NCBI GenBank assembly: GCA_039583875.1 | Contig: CM077159.1 | Coordinates: 100,367,707-100,431,706, forward strand | Length of the DNA: 64,000 nt | Source: Platanthera guangdongensis | Lineage: Eukaryota > Streptophyta > Magnoliopsida > Asparagales > Orchidaceae | Reading direction: 5' to 3' | Shown here: positions 33,925 to 45,674 of the stretch, piece after piece | How the letters are laid out: each line of letters begins with the position of its first letter | Numbering within the stretch: position 1 is the stretch's first letter | Translations under genes and position numbers: made by a program | Notes under the pieces: generated by a model | What the model saw: the letters and a program-made list of their open reading frames with translations, nothing else | Databases searched by the model: none | What the model was told of the DNA's origin: nothing

Positions 33925-36756
33925 TCATTCCTTTTCCTTGCCCTTTTTGAGAACTATTTCTCTGTTAGGGTTAAGAGCTTCTTTCTTGGATCTTCTGTCA
34001 TCATCTGCACCTAGAAAGGTTTGATGTTTTGCCCTGGGGACTAGAGCTTCTGGGTGCAGCTTCATATAGCTTTCTGAGTCAAAGAATTTACTGGAAGAAT
34101 ATCTTTCAAGTTCTTTCTTTCTCTGTTCTGATAGAGTGGTGAATTGTGATGTATCTCTTCCTTGTTCTTTTGCCTTTTTAATTTGATCTAGAGCAGCCAA
34201 CTCTTTCATTCTTGCTGTCCAGGAATTAGGATTATTCTCTGGGTCTTCAAATGGAACAGGAGGTTCATATCTATTTGAAGAATCATTAGGAGTAGCTCTG
34301 GAAGAAACTAGATCTCTTAACTTATAAGGGAAAGGACCAGATGTGGTGTCAATGCAACATTGTCCTTCCCTATGATAAGGATGCTGCCTAGAATAACCTT
34401 TGGAATAAACTTTGAATTCTCTTTGATTTCCCCTATATTGTCCTCTTCTGGACTGGTAGCCTCTTGATTGATATTCTCTTGATTGAGATCTTCCTTGAAA
34501 TTGAGAGGTGCTTTGACTCTTAGCAGCAGATGACTGAAAAGCAAAACTTCCACCAGTACTTGCATCTGGTGAAGGAGGAGGAGGAGGAGGATGATTAAAG
34601 TGAGATGATCCTTTATCATATTTCCTCTTTTTCTTCATTGCCTTTAGTTGATTTCTGGAGAACTGCATCCATGGTTTTGTAATTGGACAATTGTGCAAAA
34701 TATAGTATGGAATATCATTTGTATCTTTAATTTTCTCCTGGGGAACTCTCTTTAGGGCCTTGCTTCTAGCTTTCCTCTTCCTTACAATGGTTGTAGAGGA
34801 ATCATCAGAATCAGTTCTAAATTGATCACTATTTAAGCTCTGAGTATTGTAATATAGTTCATCAAGCCTTTTGATGGAATCTCTTTGTTGTTGGGATGGA
34901 ACAGAAGAAACAACAACAGCAGTAGCAGTAACAAAAACAACACTAACAGATGTATCAACAGATTCAGAAATAACAAAAATAGCAGGCTCAGAGTTATTAG
35001 CCTCTGTCATAAGCACATCAGCAGAAACTAAAACAGCATCAGCAGCAAGAGCAGGAACAACAGAAACTGAAGGAACACTGTCCACAGCTTTGAGAGAATT
35101 TACATAAGAAGATATTATGCTGGGCTCACAGCTAGAAATAGGCACAATGGCCTTAGTAAGATATTCCCTAATCTGATCTGGAAGACAACTGAGGTAAACA
35201 ATATCAAATTTTGACAGCAGTGACCTAAGGTCAACTATTATAACTGGAACTAGAGCTAGAACAGGAATCTCTAAAGCAGGCAATCTCTATACTTCATATG
35301 ACATCTCCCCCTACCTAGATTCATTAGTTACTGGATCAAGGCACCCAACAGAAGGGATTGCCTGAGGAGGATAAAAGGAAGAAAGCATGTCAGATAACTT
35401 CTGAACTGATTTCAAAAGTGGAGCCAGGGAAGTCTCCAGTAGGAGTGATAGCCTTGGAGCTAACATCTCATAGAGCTTATCTGCTATGGCTGAGAGATCT
35501 ACTTGCTCAAGTGGTGCTTGAGTAGAGGTAGAGATGGATGGAGGAGGAGCTATAGATGTGGTTGGAGATGGTGTTAAGGTGGATGGTAGAATTGATGGTT
35601 GAGATATAGGAATGGTGGAGATGGAAGTTAATGGAATGGAGATAGATGGATTGAAGGATGGTTGAGCAATGATTTCTTATAGGAGTTGTTGATATGATGT
35701 AGAAGAAGATGGTGGCTCAAGGGGTGAGGAAGGAGAATCATCCATATAGGAATCATCTAAGAGAGTGAAGGATGGAATGAGAGATGATGAGTTAATGGTT
35801 ATGTGTGGAAAAACATCTTCAGTGGACATTGGTGTTGGGGAAGGAATTGAGTTTGGAGATGTAATGGATATGGGGGATGAAATTGAGATGGTTATGGTGG
35901 ATGTGATAATTGTTGAGGGAACAGGAGGTGGAGAAGGTGGAGATGAGGAGGCAGACAGTTCTTCTAATGGGGCAGTTGCCTGAGGGGAAGTGACTGAGTC
36001 AGTCCTGGTGCCTGAAGATGAGATGACTGCAGAGGTTCTGCTTGGCTTTGCAATTTGCCTGTCCCATTTGCCAAAGAGGGCACTGGTTAACCTCTTAGAG
36101 GAATTGATATGCATCCCATTTAAAACAAGCAGCTCATGGCATCTGCTATGAAGAAATAGCCCTAGAATCCTTCCAAAGTTCACAAAGTTCGTATTCACTT
36201 TCTTCTTAATGAGATCAAAGAAAACTTCTCCCAAATTTAACTATTTCTTATCCATCAAAGCACCCATTAAACAAAATTGATACCTAGATATGGTGTCATG
36301 GGCAGAATGTTTTGCTAATAGGACCTTGCCAACAACATCTGCTAGAAACCTGTATTCCACTGACAGATTTTTCTTAAGCAGCTTGTTAGGGTTTGCTGCT
36401 GAATGACCCATCCTGTCAAGCATACTTGCAAACTCTTCTCCAGACAATTCAAGAGAATCTTGACCAGTACTCAATTGAAAAACCTCTGTTAATATAGCAG
36501 GAGTAAGGGATACCTGATTTCCTGATATAGTTCCAATCACCGTATTTTGATCTTGATTGTGAGCAGTATAAACCAATTCTTTGATTTCATCTACAACCAG
36601 TTTTATCCTTGTGGTCATGATGTGTACTAGCTATTGATCTTTGAATAAATCCAGAATATCCTTGAAAATCTGATCACTGTTCTCAAACGAGTCTATATCA
36701 ATGTCGAATCCAGTGTCAAATTTCATTGCTGCCAAAACTGCAACAGAAATGACCAT
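33925..36756 (-). pseudogene. Copia-E third ORF (about 944 codons, five in-frame stops)
   Basis: One continuous minus-strand frame runs from ATG at 36756 (MVISVAVLAAMKFDTGFDID) to 33925 without frameshifts but with stops at 36631, 36241, 35677 and two near 35290-35315. An N-terminal helical domain (IKELVYTAHNQDQNTVIG, EYRFLADVVGKVLLAKHSAH, GEVFFDLIKKKV, FGRILGLFLHSRCHELLVLN) is followed by a long Ser/Thr/Pro-rich region. The C-terminus is basic and Gln/Arg/Ser-rich (QFQGRSQSREYQSRGYQSRR) with a final Lys-rich tail. The function is unknown; it lies at the env-like position of SIRE elements, but I see no signal peptide or clear membrane segment. Confidence 0.65.
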
Positions 36757-36894
36757 TTTTTCCTGCAAAAATGAACAAACAAAAGACCAAGTGTAGAAAA
36801 GTTTGGAGGGAAAGAGAAATCCTGCAGAGAGTATGAAAGCGCAAAGGGAGAACGACGGTCGAAAAATGAATTTTATATTAGGGTTTGACGCAGA

Positions 36895-37125
36895 AAAGGA
36901 AAGATCGTTGAACTCCGTTCGACGATCTGGGCTTCTAAAGGAATCTGAAAGGTCTTTAACATCGTCGATCTCCGTTCGACGATATTGGAGAGCGTCGAGC
37001 TCCGATCGACGATCGCTGACCGGAAGAAGATAGCTTAACACTATCTGGAAAGCGCTGAACTCCGGTCGACGATTTCTAAGAAACGTCGATCTCCGTTCGA
37101 CGATCTTTGGGAAAAGCATCGAGCG
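36895..37125. repeat. TCGACGA array in the Copia-E pol/ORF3 spacer
   Basis: Five copies of CTCCG[TAG]TCGACGAT in about 200 bp. Its reverse complement (ATCGTCGAACGGAG) also occurs in the Copia-E LTR (near 33505-33590). Confidence 0.85.
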
Positions 37126-37217
37126 CATTTCAGAGACCAGAAACAACCTATACACACTAGAAGAATCAAATTGTTTGCCTAGTCTTGGTCAATTTTAGAG
37201 TTTTAAAATCTTGAGGC

Positions 37218-38376
37218 TTATTTTAAACTTCCTCCATCTAACATTCCTAATTGATTCAGGAAGAATGTATGTTTCTTTTCATCCAATGGTTTGGTGAAAA
37301 TATCTCCCCTTTGCAAGTCAGTTGGGATATATTGAAGTTCAATTTTATTTTTCTCAACATTGTCCCTTAAAAAGTGATGCCTAATTTCTATATGTTTTGT
37401 TCTACTATGGAGGACTGGATTTTATGCTATAGAAATAGCACTAGTGTTATCAGATAAAATATTTAACTTCTCTAAGTTGTACCCATAGTCTAGGAGCTGA
37501 TTTTGAATCCACAAGATCTGTGAGCAACAACTACCTGCTGCCATATATTCATCTTCAGCAGTTGAAGTGGACACAGATGTTTGTTTCTTGCAAAACCTGG
37601 AGACAAGTCTGTCACCAAGAAACTGGCAAGTTCCACTGGTGCTTTTCCTGTCTATTATGCATCCAACATAATCAGCATCTGAAAATCCAGTTAAGTCAAA
37701 TGCTGAGTCTTTTGGATACCAGAGACCTAGATTTGGACAACTTTTCACATACCTAAGAATCCTTTTTACTAAGGTTAAGTGTGACTCTCTAGGGCTCACT
37801 TGGAATCTAGCACATATGTATATAACAAACATTATGTCAGGTCTACTAGCTGTAAGGTACAATAAAGAGCCAATCATTGCTCTATATGTTATCTGATCAA
37901 CAGGTTTCCCATGTTCATCAACATCTAATACAACATTAGTAGGCATATGTGTTTTCATACATGATGCTTCAGACATACCAAATTTCTTAACCAGTTCTTT
38001 TGCATACTTGGTTTGAGTGATGACTATGCCTTCAGCATGCTGTTTGACTTGCAATCCTAGAAAGAAGGAAAGCTCACCCATGCTACTCATTTCAAATTTA
38101 GAATGCATTAGGTTGGAAAACCTTTTGCACAGATTTGAATCAGTAGAACCAAAGATAATGTCATCTACATAGATTTGTACTAGTAAGGTATTGGACCTAT
38201 GAGTTCTAATAAAAAGAGTTTGGTCTACTCTACCACTTATAAAATCATTTTTCAGAAGAAAGCATGCTAGGGTCTCATACCATGCTCTAGGAGCTTGCTT
38301 TAGACCATATAATGTTTTATGCAATTTGAAAACATAATCAGGATGAGTTGGAGAAATAAAACCTGGGGGTTGTCTA
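37218..38376 (-). pseudogene. Copia-E pol, C-terminal RT and RNase H
   Basis: Minus strand: PPGFISPTHPDYVFKLHKTL, YGLKQAPRAWYETL, LLVQIYVDDIIFGSTDSNL (RT with YVDD), LTASRPDIMFVIYICARFQV, GFSDADYVGCIIDRKSTSGT and an RNase H end DIFTKPLDEKKHTFF, with the stop at 37218-37220. One in-frame TAA at 37422 interrupts it. The 5' side stops at the Gypsy-A LTR (38377). Confidence 0.85.
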
Positions 38377-40687
38377 TGTAACACCCCTATCCGTCACATA
38401 GCATATAGCAGTAGGTCCGGCCGGGGCCCGACGCCGTATGCCACAGACAGACCGGGTGGTTACTTATGGAAACCATCCAACCAATCTCAACGTCCTACAC
38501 AGAGCATTCTAGCGGAAGCAGTTTATAAAAGTTGAAATAAAGAACTCAGCATTAGAGCATGAATGTCCACTAGTACAGAATAGGAATGTTATACAAAATA
38601 CCCAAAATAAGCCTTAAGGCCTTACAAAATGTTTCACTTCCAATTGCATGTTTTACAAACCACGGCACGCAGGCCGGTCACGCATGAATAAAGCAGTAAA
38701 CACTTCCAAATAGGCCTTCAAGGGCCGGCTTCGCATTCGGGCTTTAGCCCGCTATTGACCGCTTGGTCCATCTGCACCTGCAAGCAACAAACCACCGCAC
38801 GGTGGCACAACAAGGCAACGGTCAGCAATGCTGACCAAATTATAACGATCCCGCCCCCAACTCGGGGCGGCGATGCTCCTTCCCTGCATTTCATTAGCAT
38901 AAGCGAGCAATATATATACTTAGCCATTTTATCACAGACGTTGGCTCGCACGACCACACGCCCCGTGCTCTCAGGGCACATTCTCGGTGAACCGGTCGAT
39001 GTCACGTCAATTAAATCCATAGACATTCCGGACTCACCACCGCCACTTGGACGGCCAAACCTATGAGCAATTTGTCTTCTTGGCCTGGGTCACGACAATT
39101 TAAGTCATCAACCGCCAAAGACCATAATCTATGCCAACGGTAAGTGCCACGTTCCTTTAGGTCTCTTTAACCGAACGACATAGAATGGGTACGGTTCCAT
39201 CTAACCCGTGCTCACATTGCAACGACAATTTAAGCCATATGCGCGGGTCAAACTTCCACCGAGTCCCATATCCATCACAATTCACATAACCCGGTTATGT
39301 TCAAGTTGGCGCTCAGGCCACCAAGTTGGCAAGATCTCGTATCCGCCCAGTTTTCCGGGTGCACCTTTGGGTTAGTCCCCAAGTCTCCCTGCTGCAATCT
39401 ACCGGGTAGAAAACCCGAAAAACAACCAATAGCACGGAGTCTTCTCCGGCATTATGCAATGCAACATCACCGATCCAGACCAACATGTCCGGGTAGGCTT
39501 CACACATCATGCCTATGTCCGTTCTTGCTTACGGACTCTAAACAACGGGGACTTCACATATCTACCCGAAGGAACACCTCCAACTCTCCGCAAACTCGCG
39601 AGAGCGGGCTTCCTATGCAAAGAAAGAGAGCTACTCATGCTCAAGATGAGGATCGTTACCCTAGCGTTCCTCTTTGGCGCCATTGCAAAGTAATCGGATG
39701 AAAAGCACCGCACTAGCTTTGCCTCCGTGGATCCGGAGTCGGCTCGCGATTCGGAGCTTCGAAGCTCCTCCAATAGAGGGATCTAGCTCCTTCTTCCTCC
39801 CTTGTCTCTCCTCTCTCTCTAAGGTTTTAGAAAGATAACACTTGAGAAAAAGTGAGGGTTTCTAAGTCCAATCCCGGGTATATACCTTCAGGAACAACCC
39901 CCAGCCGTTGGATCTCAAAATAAGGAAACGAACGGCTTTGATTCGGGACTGAAATGCCCAATCTAGACCAAACACAGCCTGGCACACGCCCGTGTCCAGG
40001 GCCGTGTGCCTCATTTGCCGTCAAAATCAAATCACCTGGAACCTCACACGGGTATCGAACACTCCCGTGTTCGAGCTGACACGCCCGTGTTCCACCTGAC
40101 ACGGCCGTGTGGCCGGCCGTGTACCCCATCATTTTTCCCCAAAATCAACCCGAGCACTACACGGGTTCTAGGACACGCCCGTGTCCTTACCCGTGTCACC
40201 TCAACATGCCTGGACCCCAGGCCGTGTACACGGTCTCGACACTCGACACTTCGTCGAGCAAAGATCGTCGACCTAATGACACGGCCTTGAACACGCCCGT
40301 GTCCTAGGCCGTGTGCCTTGTCTCGACACATTGTCGACACTAAAGTGTCGACTTCCCGGGACGAGTGTCGACACGGGTCGACACGCCCTGCGACACCCCC
40401 GTGTCACAGGCCGTGTGCCATGACTCGACACTTCGTCGAAGCAGAGTGTCGACTTCGCGGCTAAGTGTCGACACGGGGTCGACACGCCCTGCGACACGCC
40501 CGTGTCGCAGGCCGTGTGCCCAGTCTCGACACAATGTCGAGACCAAAGTGTCGACTTCCCGACAGAGTGTCGACACAGGCTTGACACGCCCTAGGAAACG
40601 CCCGTGTCCCAGGCCGTGTGCCTGCTGCCAGAACCCAAACTGGCCCAAAACGTCCCCCTTTGCTCCTTTGAGTTTCGGGGCGTTACA
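38377..40687 (-). repeat. Gypsy-A 3' LTR (2311 bp)
   Basis: The plus-strand start is TGTAACACCCCTATCC and the end GGGGCGTTACA. In element sense, the U3 part (39930-40620 on the window) is an array of GACACGGGCGTGTC- and GTCGACAC-type palindromes. A TATA-like GGTATATACCC lies at about 39880. The ATG exon described separately (39683-39660) follows about 200 nt downstream. In this sense the LTR end resembles the Gypsy-B LTR end (GGGCCCCGG.CGGAC, then TATATG..ATGTGAC). Confidence 0.88.
39660..39683 (-). other. Gypsy-A LTR mini-exon: gag ATG plus seven codons and splice donor
   Basis: In element sense the LTR reads MAPKRNAR from ATG at 39683 and then GTAACGATC (donor G at 39659). Joined to the gag acceptor at 45352/45351 it would continue VTRSGVGPSE in the same frame. 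The equivalent exon in Gypsy-B has the same length (24 nt) and the same donor. In this copy it survives only in the 3' LTR, because the 5' LTR is truncated before it. Proposed from sequence; no transcript evidence. Confidence 0.6.
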
Positions 40688-43600
40688 ACTCTCCCTCTCT
40701 TAAAAGAATTTCATCCACGAAATTATATAAAGGAAAGACATGTACAGAACCAAAATTTGTATCTGAGCGGAATAACTCCGGATACTCGTCAAGCATAGTC
40801 TGCTCTCGCTCCCAAGAGAGCTCCTCACGACCGCAATTGTCCCACCGGACCTTGACCATCCTGATCTCTTTATTGCGTAGCCGCTTGACCTCCGAGTCCT
40901 CAATCCGCACGGGCTTGACCTTTGTCGTTAGCCCACTATCCACCGACACTTGATCAACCGCGATTACTAGCGTAGGCTCTTGCACCGCCTTCCGAAGCAC
41001 CGAAATGTGGAATATATCATGTAAACCACTTAGCTCCACTGAAAGCTTCAACCGATAGGCCGCGTCACCAACTCGCTCCAGAACCTTAAACGGTCCAAGG
41101 TATCTCGGGCTTAGCTTTTTCAATCGCCGCACCCGCGAGACACCCTTGAACGGCTTGATCTTTAAGTATACATAATCGCCCACAACGAACTCCACATTCC
41201 TGTGCTTGACATTATAGTACTTTGCTTGCCGGTCCTGAGCGATAAGCAACCTCTCCCGAATGGTTCGCACCAAAGAAGTAGCACCCTCCACTTCAGATCG
41301 CTTATACAACCTTGACTCACCCGTTTCTAACCAAGACAACGGCGTGCGACATTTTCTACCATATAGGGCCTCGAAAGGCGCCATCTGAATACTCGTTTGG
41401 TAGTTATTGTTGTATGCGAACTGCACCAAATAAAGGTGGTCTTCCCATTGCTTTCCAAAATCCAAGACACACATGCGAAGCATGTCTTCCATAGTTCTAT
41501 TGACCCTCTCGGTCTGCCCATCCGTTTGCGGATGGAAGGCTGTGCTGAATTTCAGCTTTGTTCCCAACATTTGCTGCACCAGCCTCCAATCATTGGACAT
41601 GAACCGCCCATCTCGGTCACTCACGATGCTGCGGGGCACACCATGAAGCCGTACTATATTATCCACATAAAGCTTTGCCAATTTCTCCACCGGATCATCC
41701 TTCCTATGCGGAATAAAATGCGACACCTTCGTTAATCGATCAACGACCACCCAAATGGCGTCGTTTCCCTTCTGCGACCTTGGCAAACCGTGCACAAAGT
41801 CCATAGAGATGTCGTCAAATTTCCACTCCGGAATAGGCAAGGACTTAAGAAATCCTCCCGGCTTTTGGCACTCCGCCTTCACCAAGGCGCAAGTTTGGCA
41901 CTTCGCTACGTATAGCGCCACATCCTTTTTCAAACCCGACCACCAAAACAGTTTCTTCACATCACGGTACATCTTCGTGCTTCCCGGGTGAATCGAGTAC
42001 TTGGTATGGTGTGCCTCGTACAACAACTCCACCCGCAAATTGCCCACACTTGGGACGCACAGACGACCGTCTTTCCAAAGCAATCCGTCCTCCACGACGA
42101 ATTGGGAATTTGACCCATCCAGAGCCTCTACCATGAACTGCTTCATATGAGCATCCATATCCAAAGCCTGCCGAATGCGATCAGCCAGGTCATATTGGAC
42201 TTCAGTCCAATTCAGAACTGCTTCAGCACTCGATTGCCTGTCCACACAAACAATTTCCAACACCTCCAACTCTCGCACCAACCGCTCATCATGCACCGAT
42301 AGCCAATTGGCTTGAGCTGGGGCTCGGTGACTCAACGCATCCGCAACCGCATTCCCTTTGCCAGGCACGTAGTGGATCTTGAATGTATAGTCCCACAGGA
42401 ACTCCATCCATCTACGCTGCCGCATATTCAGATCCTTCTGATCAATAAGATACTTCAGACTCTTGTGATCGGTGTAGATATCAATCTTCACACCGTACAA
42501 GTAGTGTCTCCACAGCTTCAAGTCAAAAATCACGGCCGCTAACTCCAAGTCATGGACCGGATAGTTCCTTTCATGCACTTTTAGCTGTCTCGAGCCATAA
42601 GCTATTACACTTCCGTGTTGCAGTAGCACGCAACCCAAACCGCTGCCCGAAGCATCACTATAAATCTCATAGCCTTCAGTCACACATGGCGAAATCAGCA
42701 CATGCACCGTGGTCAACCGACACTTCAACTCCTCAAAAGCTCGTGCGCACTCCGGCGTCCAAACGAACTTATGCTCCTTCCTCGTCAAAGTAGTGAGAGG
42801 TAACGCTATCCGCAAGAAGTTTTCTACGAAGGGCCTATAATAGCCGGCAAGCCCCAGAAAACTCCGGACTTCCGCTACTGTAACAAGCTCAGGCCACTCC
42901 CGTATCGCAACAATCTTCGCCGGATACACAGCAATACCCTCTCCACTTACTATATGCCCGAGGAACGCCACTGAGGATAGCCAAAACTCGCACTTCGAGA
43001 ACTTGGCATACAACTGATTTCTCCTTAGCATCTCCAACACCAAATGAAGATGCTTGAAGTGATCTTCCTCACTTTGCGAGTACACCAAAATATCATCGAT
43101 GAATACGATCACGAAATGGTCCAAGTACTCCCTGAAAGTCCTGTTCATCAAATCCATGAACACTGACGGCGCATTAGTCAGCCCAAACGGCATGATCGTA
43201 AACTCATAATGCCCGTATCTCGTACTAAACGCTGTCTTTGGGATATCACTCTCCCTTATTCGCAGCTGATAGTACCCAGCCTTGAGATCTAACTTCGAGT
43301 ACACCATCGACCCGACTAACTGATCAAAAAGATCATCAATCCGGGGGATCAGGTACTTGTTCTTCTCAGTCAGCTTGTTGAACTCCCGATAATCAATACA
43401 TAGCCTCAAGCTTCCGTCCTTCTTCTTAACAAAGAGGACAGGTGCGCTCCAGGGCGAAGAACTCGGGCGCACATACCCTTGCTCCAACAACTCTTGCAGT
43501 TGAACTTTCAGCTCCTCCATTTCCTTAGGCGCTAGCCGATAAGGAGATCGTGACACAGGCTTTGCACCTGGCAATAGGTCGATTGTAAAATCTATCTCCC

Positions 43601-44131
43601 GCTGAGGCGGGGCTCCAGGAAGATCTGCGGGGAACAAATCAGGGTATTCTGATACCACTGAAATGCAATCCAACACGGGCTTCGGCTTTGCAACCTCCAC
43701 TAGTGTAAAGAACAGTTCTGCTCCGGCAGGAACCACCTTCACCACCTGAAGAGCAGACATCAACATCTTGCTCGACCCCTTTAAGCCCGTAAAAGTCGTC
43801 TCACGACTTGCTCCCAGCTTGACTTCCTTGCTACCGCAATCTATATGGGCCTGCTGCTCCGAGAGCCAGTCCATGCCAAATATGACATCGAACTCCACCA
43901 ACGGAAGTAAAGACGCCCGCAGGTCGAACTCCTGCTCCCCAATACGAATCTTAACATCGCAGATCCTATCCGATCGCATCGAACACCCGTTGGGCAACAA
44001 TACATCCAACTTATCCTTCGCCATCGAAGAAGGGACTCCGATGCGTGTTATAAATCCTTCAGACAAGAAGGAGTGTGAAGCTCCCGTATCGAAGAGTGCT
44101 CGTGCCGGATTTTCACAAATCAATACAAATC
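40683..44131 (-). CDS. Gypsy-A pol: protease, RT, RNase H, integrase, chromodomain-like tail
   Basis: An open minus-strand frame of about 1148 codons after the proposed splice acceptor (the frame extends upstream to 44168 but has no ATG). Protease [34 protein letters not shown] and [12 protein letters not shown]; RNase [17 protein letters not shown]; integrase with [38 protein letters not shown] and [14 protein letters not shown]; then a [10 protein letters not shown] domain and a C-terminal [22 protein letters not shown] segment typical of Tekay-type chromodomains. All catalytic residues are present. The stop TAA (40683-40685) lies in the LTR and the last codons lie in the polypurine tract. 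It would be made as Gag-Pol from spliced RNA. Confidence 0.9.
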
Positions 44132-44207
44132 CTAAACAAGCAGTGGTAAGGTAACATGTGCATAACAAGTATTGAAAGAAATCGACTTGCTATAAATTAA
44201 ACCGTAC
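44132..44207 (-). other. Gypsy-A gag/pol intron (76 nt)
   Basis: In element sense, GTGACAG is followed by GTACGG, then T-rich sequence and GCTTGTTTAG, then GATTTGT. Removing 44207-44132 joins gag (DVVTG) in frame to protease ([16 protein letters not shown]), where related elements have an uninterrupted VTG...ARVLFD. If retained, Gag ends at TAA three codons into the intron and pol has no ATG. Gypsy-C has a GT-AG interval at the same codon. Confidence 0.75.
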
Positions 44208-45351
44208 CTGTCACCACATCGGCCTGTTTAATGGCCTCCTATTGGCCAAGATTGTAGACCCTTGGTTGGGCCGGAGCATAATGGGATGCGGTCGACTCCA
44301 CCGCCTTTCCCTTCTCTTCATAAGTAGCTCCCGGCTTTCTCTCGGACTTAGGACGTCCACTCCAACAGTCACGGGCAAAGTGCCCCGTCCTTCCACAAGT
44401 AAAACACGCGCCCGGGGTCCGACTCGTAGTCGCCCCAGAAGCGCCAGAAGGAGCTGGACCCGAAGTCCTATGCTTCTTGAAAGACCTCCGATAGCCGGTC
44501 TTTGAAGTAGTCGGCACTTTAAATTCAGATTTCTTCTCACCCATGCTTTTCTTTGCTTGTACATTCTTCATGTCCTTCTCCAAGGACCGGGAAGTATTGA
44601 CCAAGGTTAAGAAACCCTGCGTCATCGGCCCCGAAAGTAGTAGTCTCAACTCATCCCTCAAGCCTTCATAGAATCGATTAGTCTTGCGCTCCTCATCCAC
44701 GATGGTGGAGCTAGCATAACGACTCAGACGAGTAAACTCGTGGAGATATTCATCCACGCTCCTCTCACCCTGTAAAAACTTCAGGAACTCATTCTACAAC
44801 GCTATCTTCTGCGTCAAAGGGAGGTATCTAGCCAAAAATAATCTCGAGAACTCCTCCATCGAGACATCACCAAGTTGCCTACCTCTCAGTAAGTGCAGCT
44901 CCAATCCTTCCCACCACATCCTCGCTTCTCCGTCCAAAAGGAACGTAGCGATGGTGGTCATTTGCCACTCCTCCATCTCCGTCGCTGTCATGACTCTCTT
45001 CACCCTGGAGAGCCAGTCTTCAGCCTGAGATGGGGTTCCCAACCCCGAGAATAACGGAGGGTTAAAGCTCATTACATGCTTGAGCTGCCTCTCAGTAGCC
45101 CTCCTTGGCACCACCGGTTCCACAACCACTTGCTCCACTCTCCTTGGCTCGGCCTCTTGAAGAGGTTCCTGCTCCATCACAGGAGCGGGCTGCTGCGCTT
45201 GCCTTGCAAGATGCGCATTTATCACGACCAACACCGCTTCAGCCACCAATCGAATATTTTCAGCCGACAGAGGTGTTGTAGGAGCAACATCCAGTGCACT
45301 ACTAGCCTCAGAAACGCGACGTTCTGACGGCCCAACACCACTTCTGGTCAC
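44208..45351 (-). pseudogene. Gypsy-A gag, two in-frame stops
   Basis: The minus-strand frame begins at a GTG directly after an AG (45352-45353), read as VTRSGVGPSERR. The Gag core (DWLSRVKRVMTATEMEEWQ, ATFLLDGEARMWWEGLE, DEYLHEFTRLSRYASS, RKTNRFYEGLRDELRLLL) is followed by a zinc knuckle, CFTCGRTGHFARDC. TAG stops at 44794 and 44239 both sit where Gln or Glu is expected, consistent with single transitions in CAG. It is homologous to Gypsy-B gag throughout. Confidence 0.85.
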
Positions 45352-45562
45352 CTATAATGGTACAAAACACCGTTAAGCGACCAAATAAATTGCAAACAGC
45401 AATTATAGGAACACGCAGGTTCCTCAAACACGAGTATTTTCATTCCTAAGTGGACATTCATGGGTTCGTTTTACTGTTATTACGATGACGCACACAATGT
45501 GCTCACCACCCCTTAAAAAGAATTCGCCCACGAATTCACTTTAAGCCCGACCAAAACCAGTA

Positions 45563-45674
45563 GTCTGATACCAAATTGTAATACCCCCTATCCGTCACAT
45601 AGCATATAGCAGTAGGTCCGGCCGGGGCCCGATGCCGTATGCCACGGACAGACCGGGTGGTTACTTATGGAAAC
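45563..45674 (-). repeat. Gypsy-A primer site and proximal part of 5' LTR
   Basis: 45563-45573 is the complement of TGGTATCAGAC (initiator tRNA-Met type). After a 3-nt spacer the LTR starts at 45577 (TGTAATACCCCC on the plus strand) and runs to 45674, where Gypsy-B is inserted. The last five bases, gaaac, are the target-site duplication. Confidence 0.85.

Larger units (their letters stand above)
32276..38376 (-). mobile_element. Copia-E, SIRE-like element, 3' half only
   Basis: The left LTR (32276-33775), polypurine tract, third ORF (33925-36756), spacer array and the C-terminal half of pol (37218-38376) are present. The gag side was lost when Gypsy-A inserted at 38377 and later rearrangements removed the rest. 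The left target flank is tagcc (32271-32275). It is close to E' in LTR and ORF3 sequence. Confidence 0.82.

Noticed and set aside
33925..36756. Third ORF of Copia-E as a retroviral-type envelope
   Set aside because: No signal peptide, convincing transmembrane segment or coiled-coil plus furin-like arrangement can be seen; called only an ORF of unknown function.
39297..40703. Many 60-130 codon frames in the Gypsy-A LTR, and the same in the Gypsy-B LTR (45588-46170, 49333-49882)
   Set aside because: They arise from the GC-rich palindromic array, overlap on both strands and have no family motifs. Only the ATG mini-exon has independent support.
40683..44168. Integrated pararetrovirus (caulimovirid) instead of a retrotransposon
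   Set aside because: Integrase, chromodomain-like tail, LTRs, primer site and polypurine tract are all present; no movement protein was seen.
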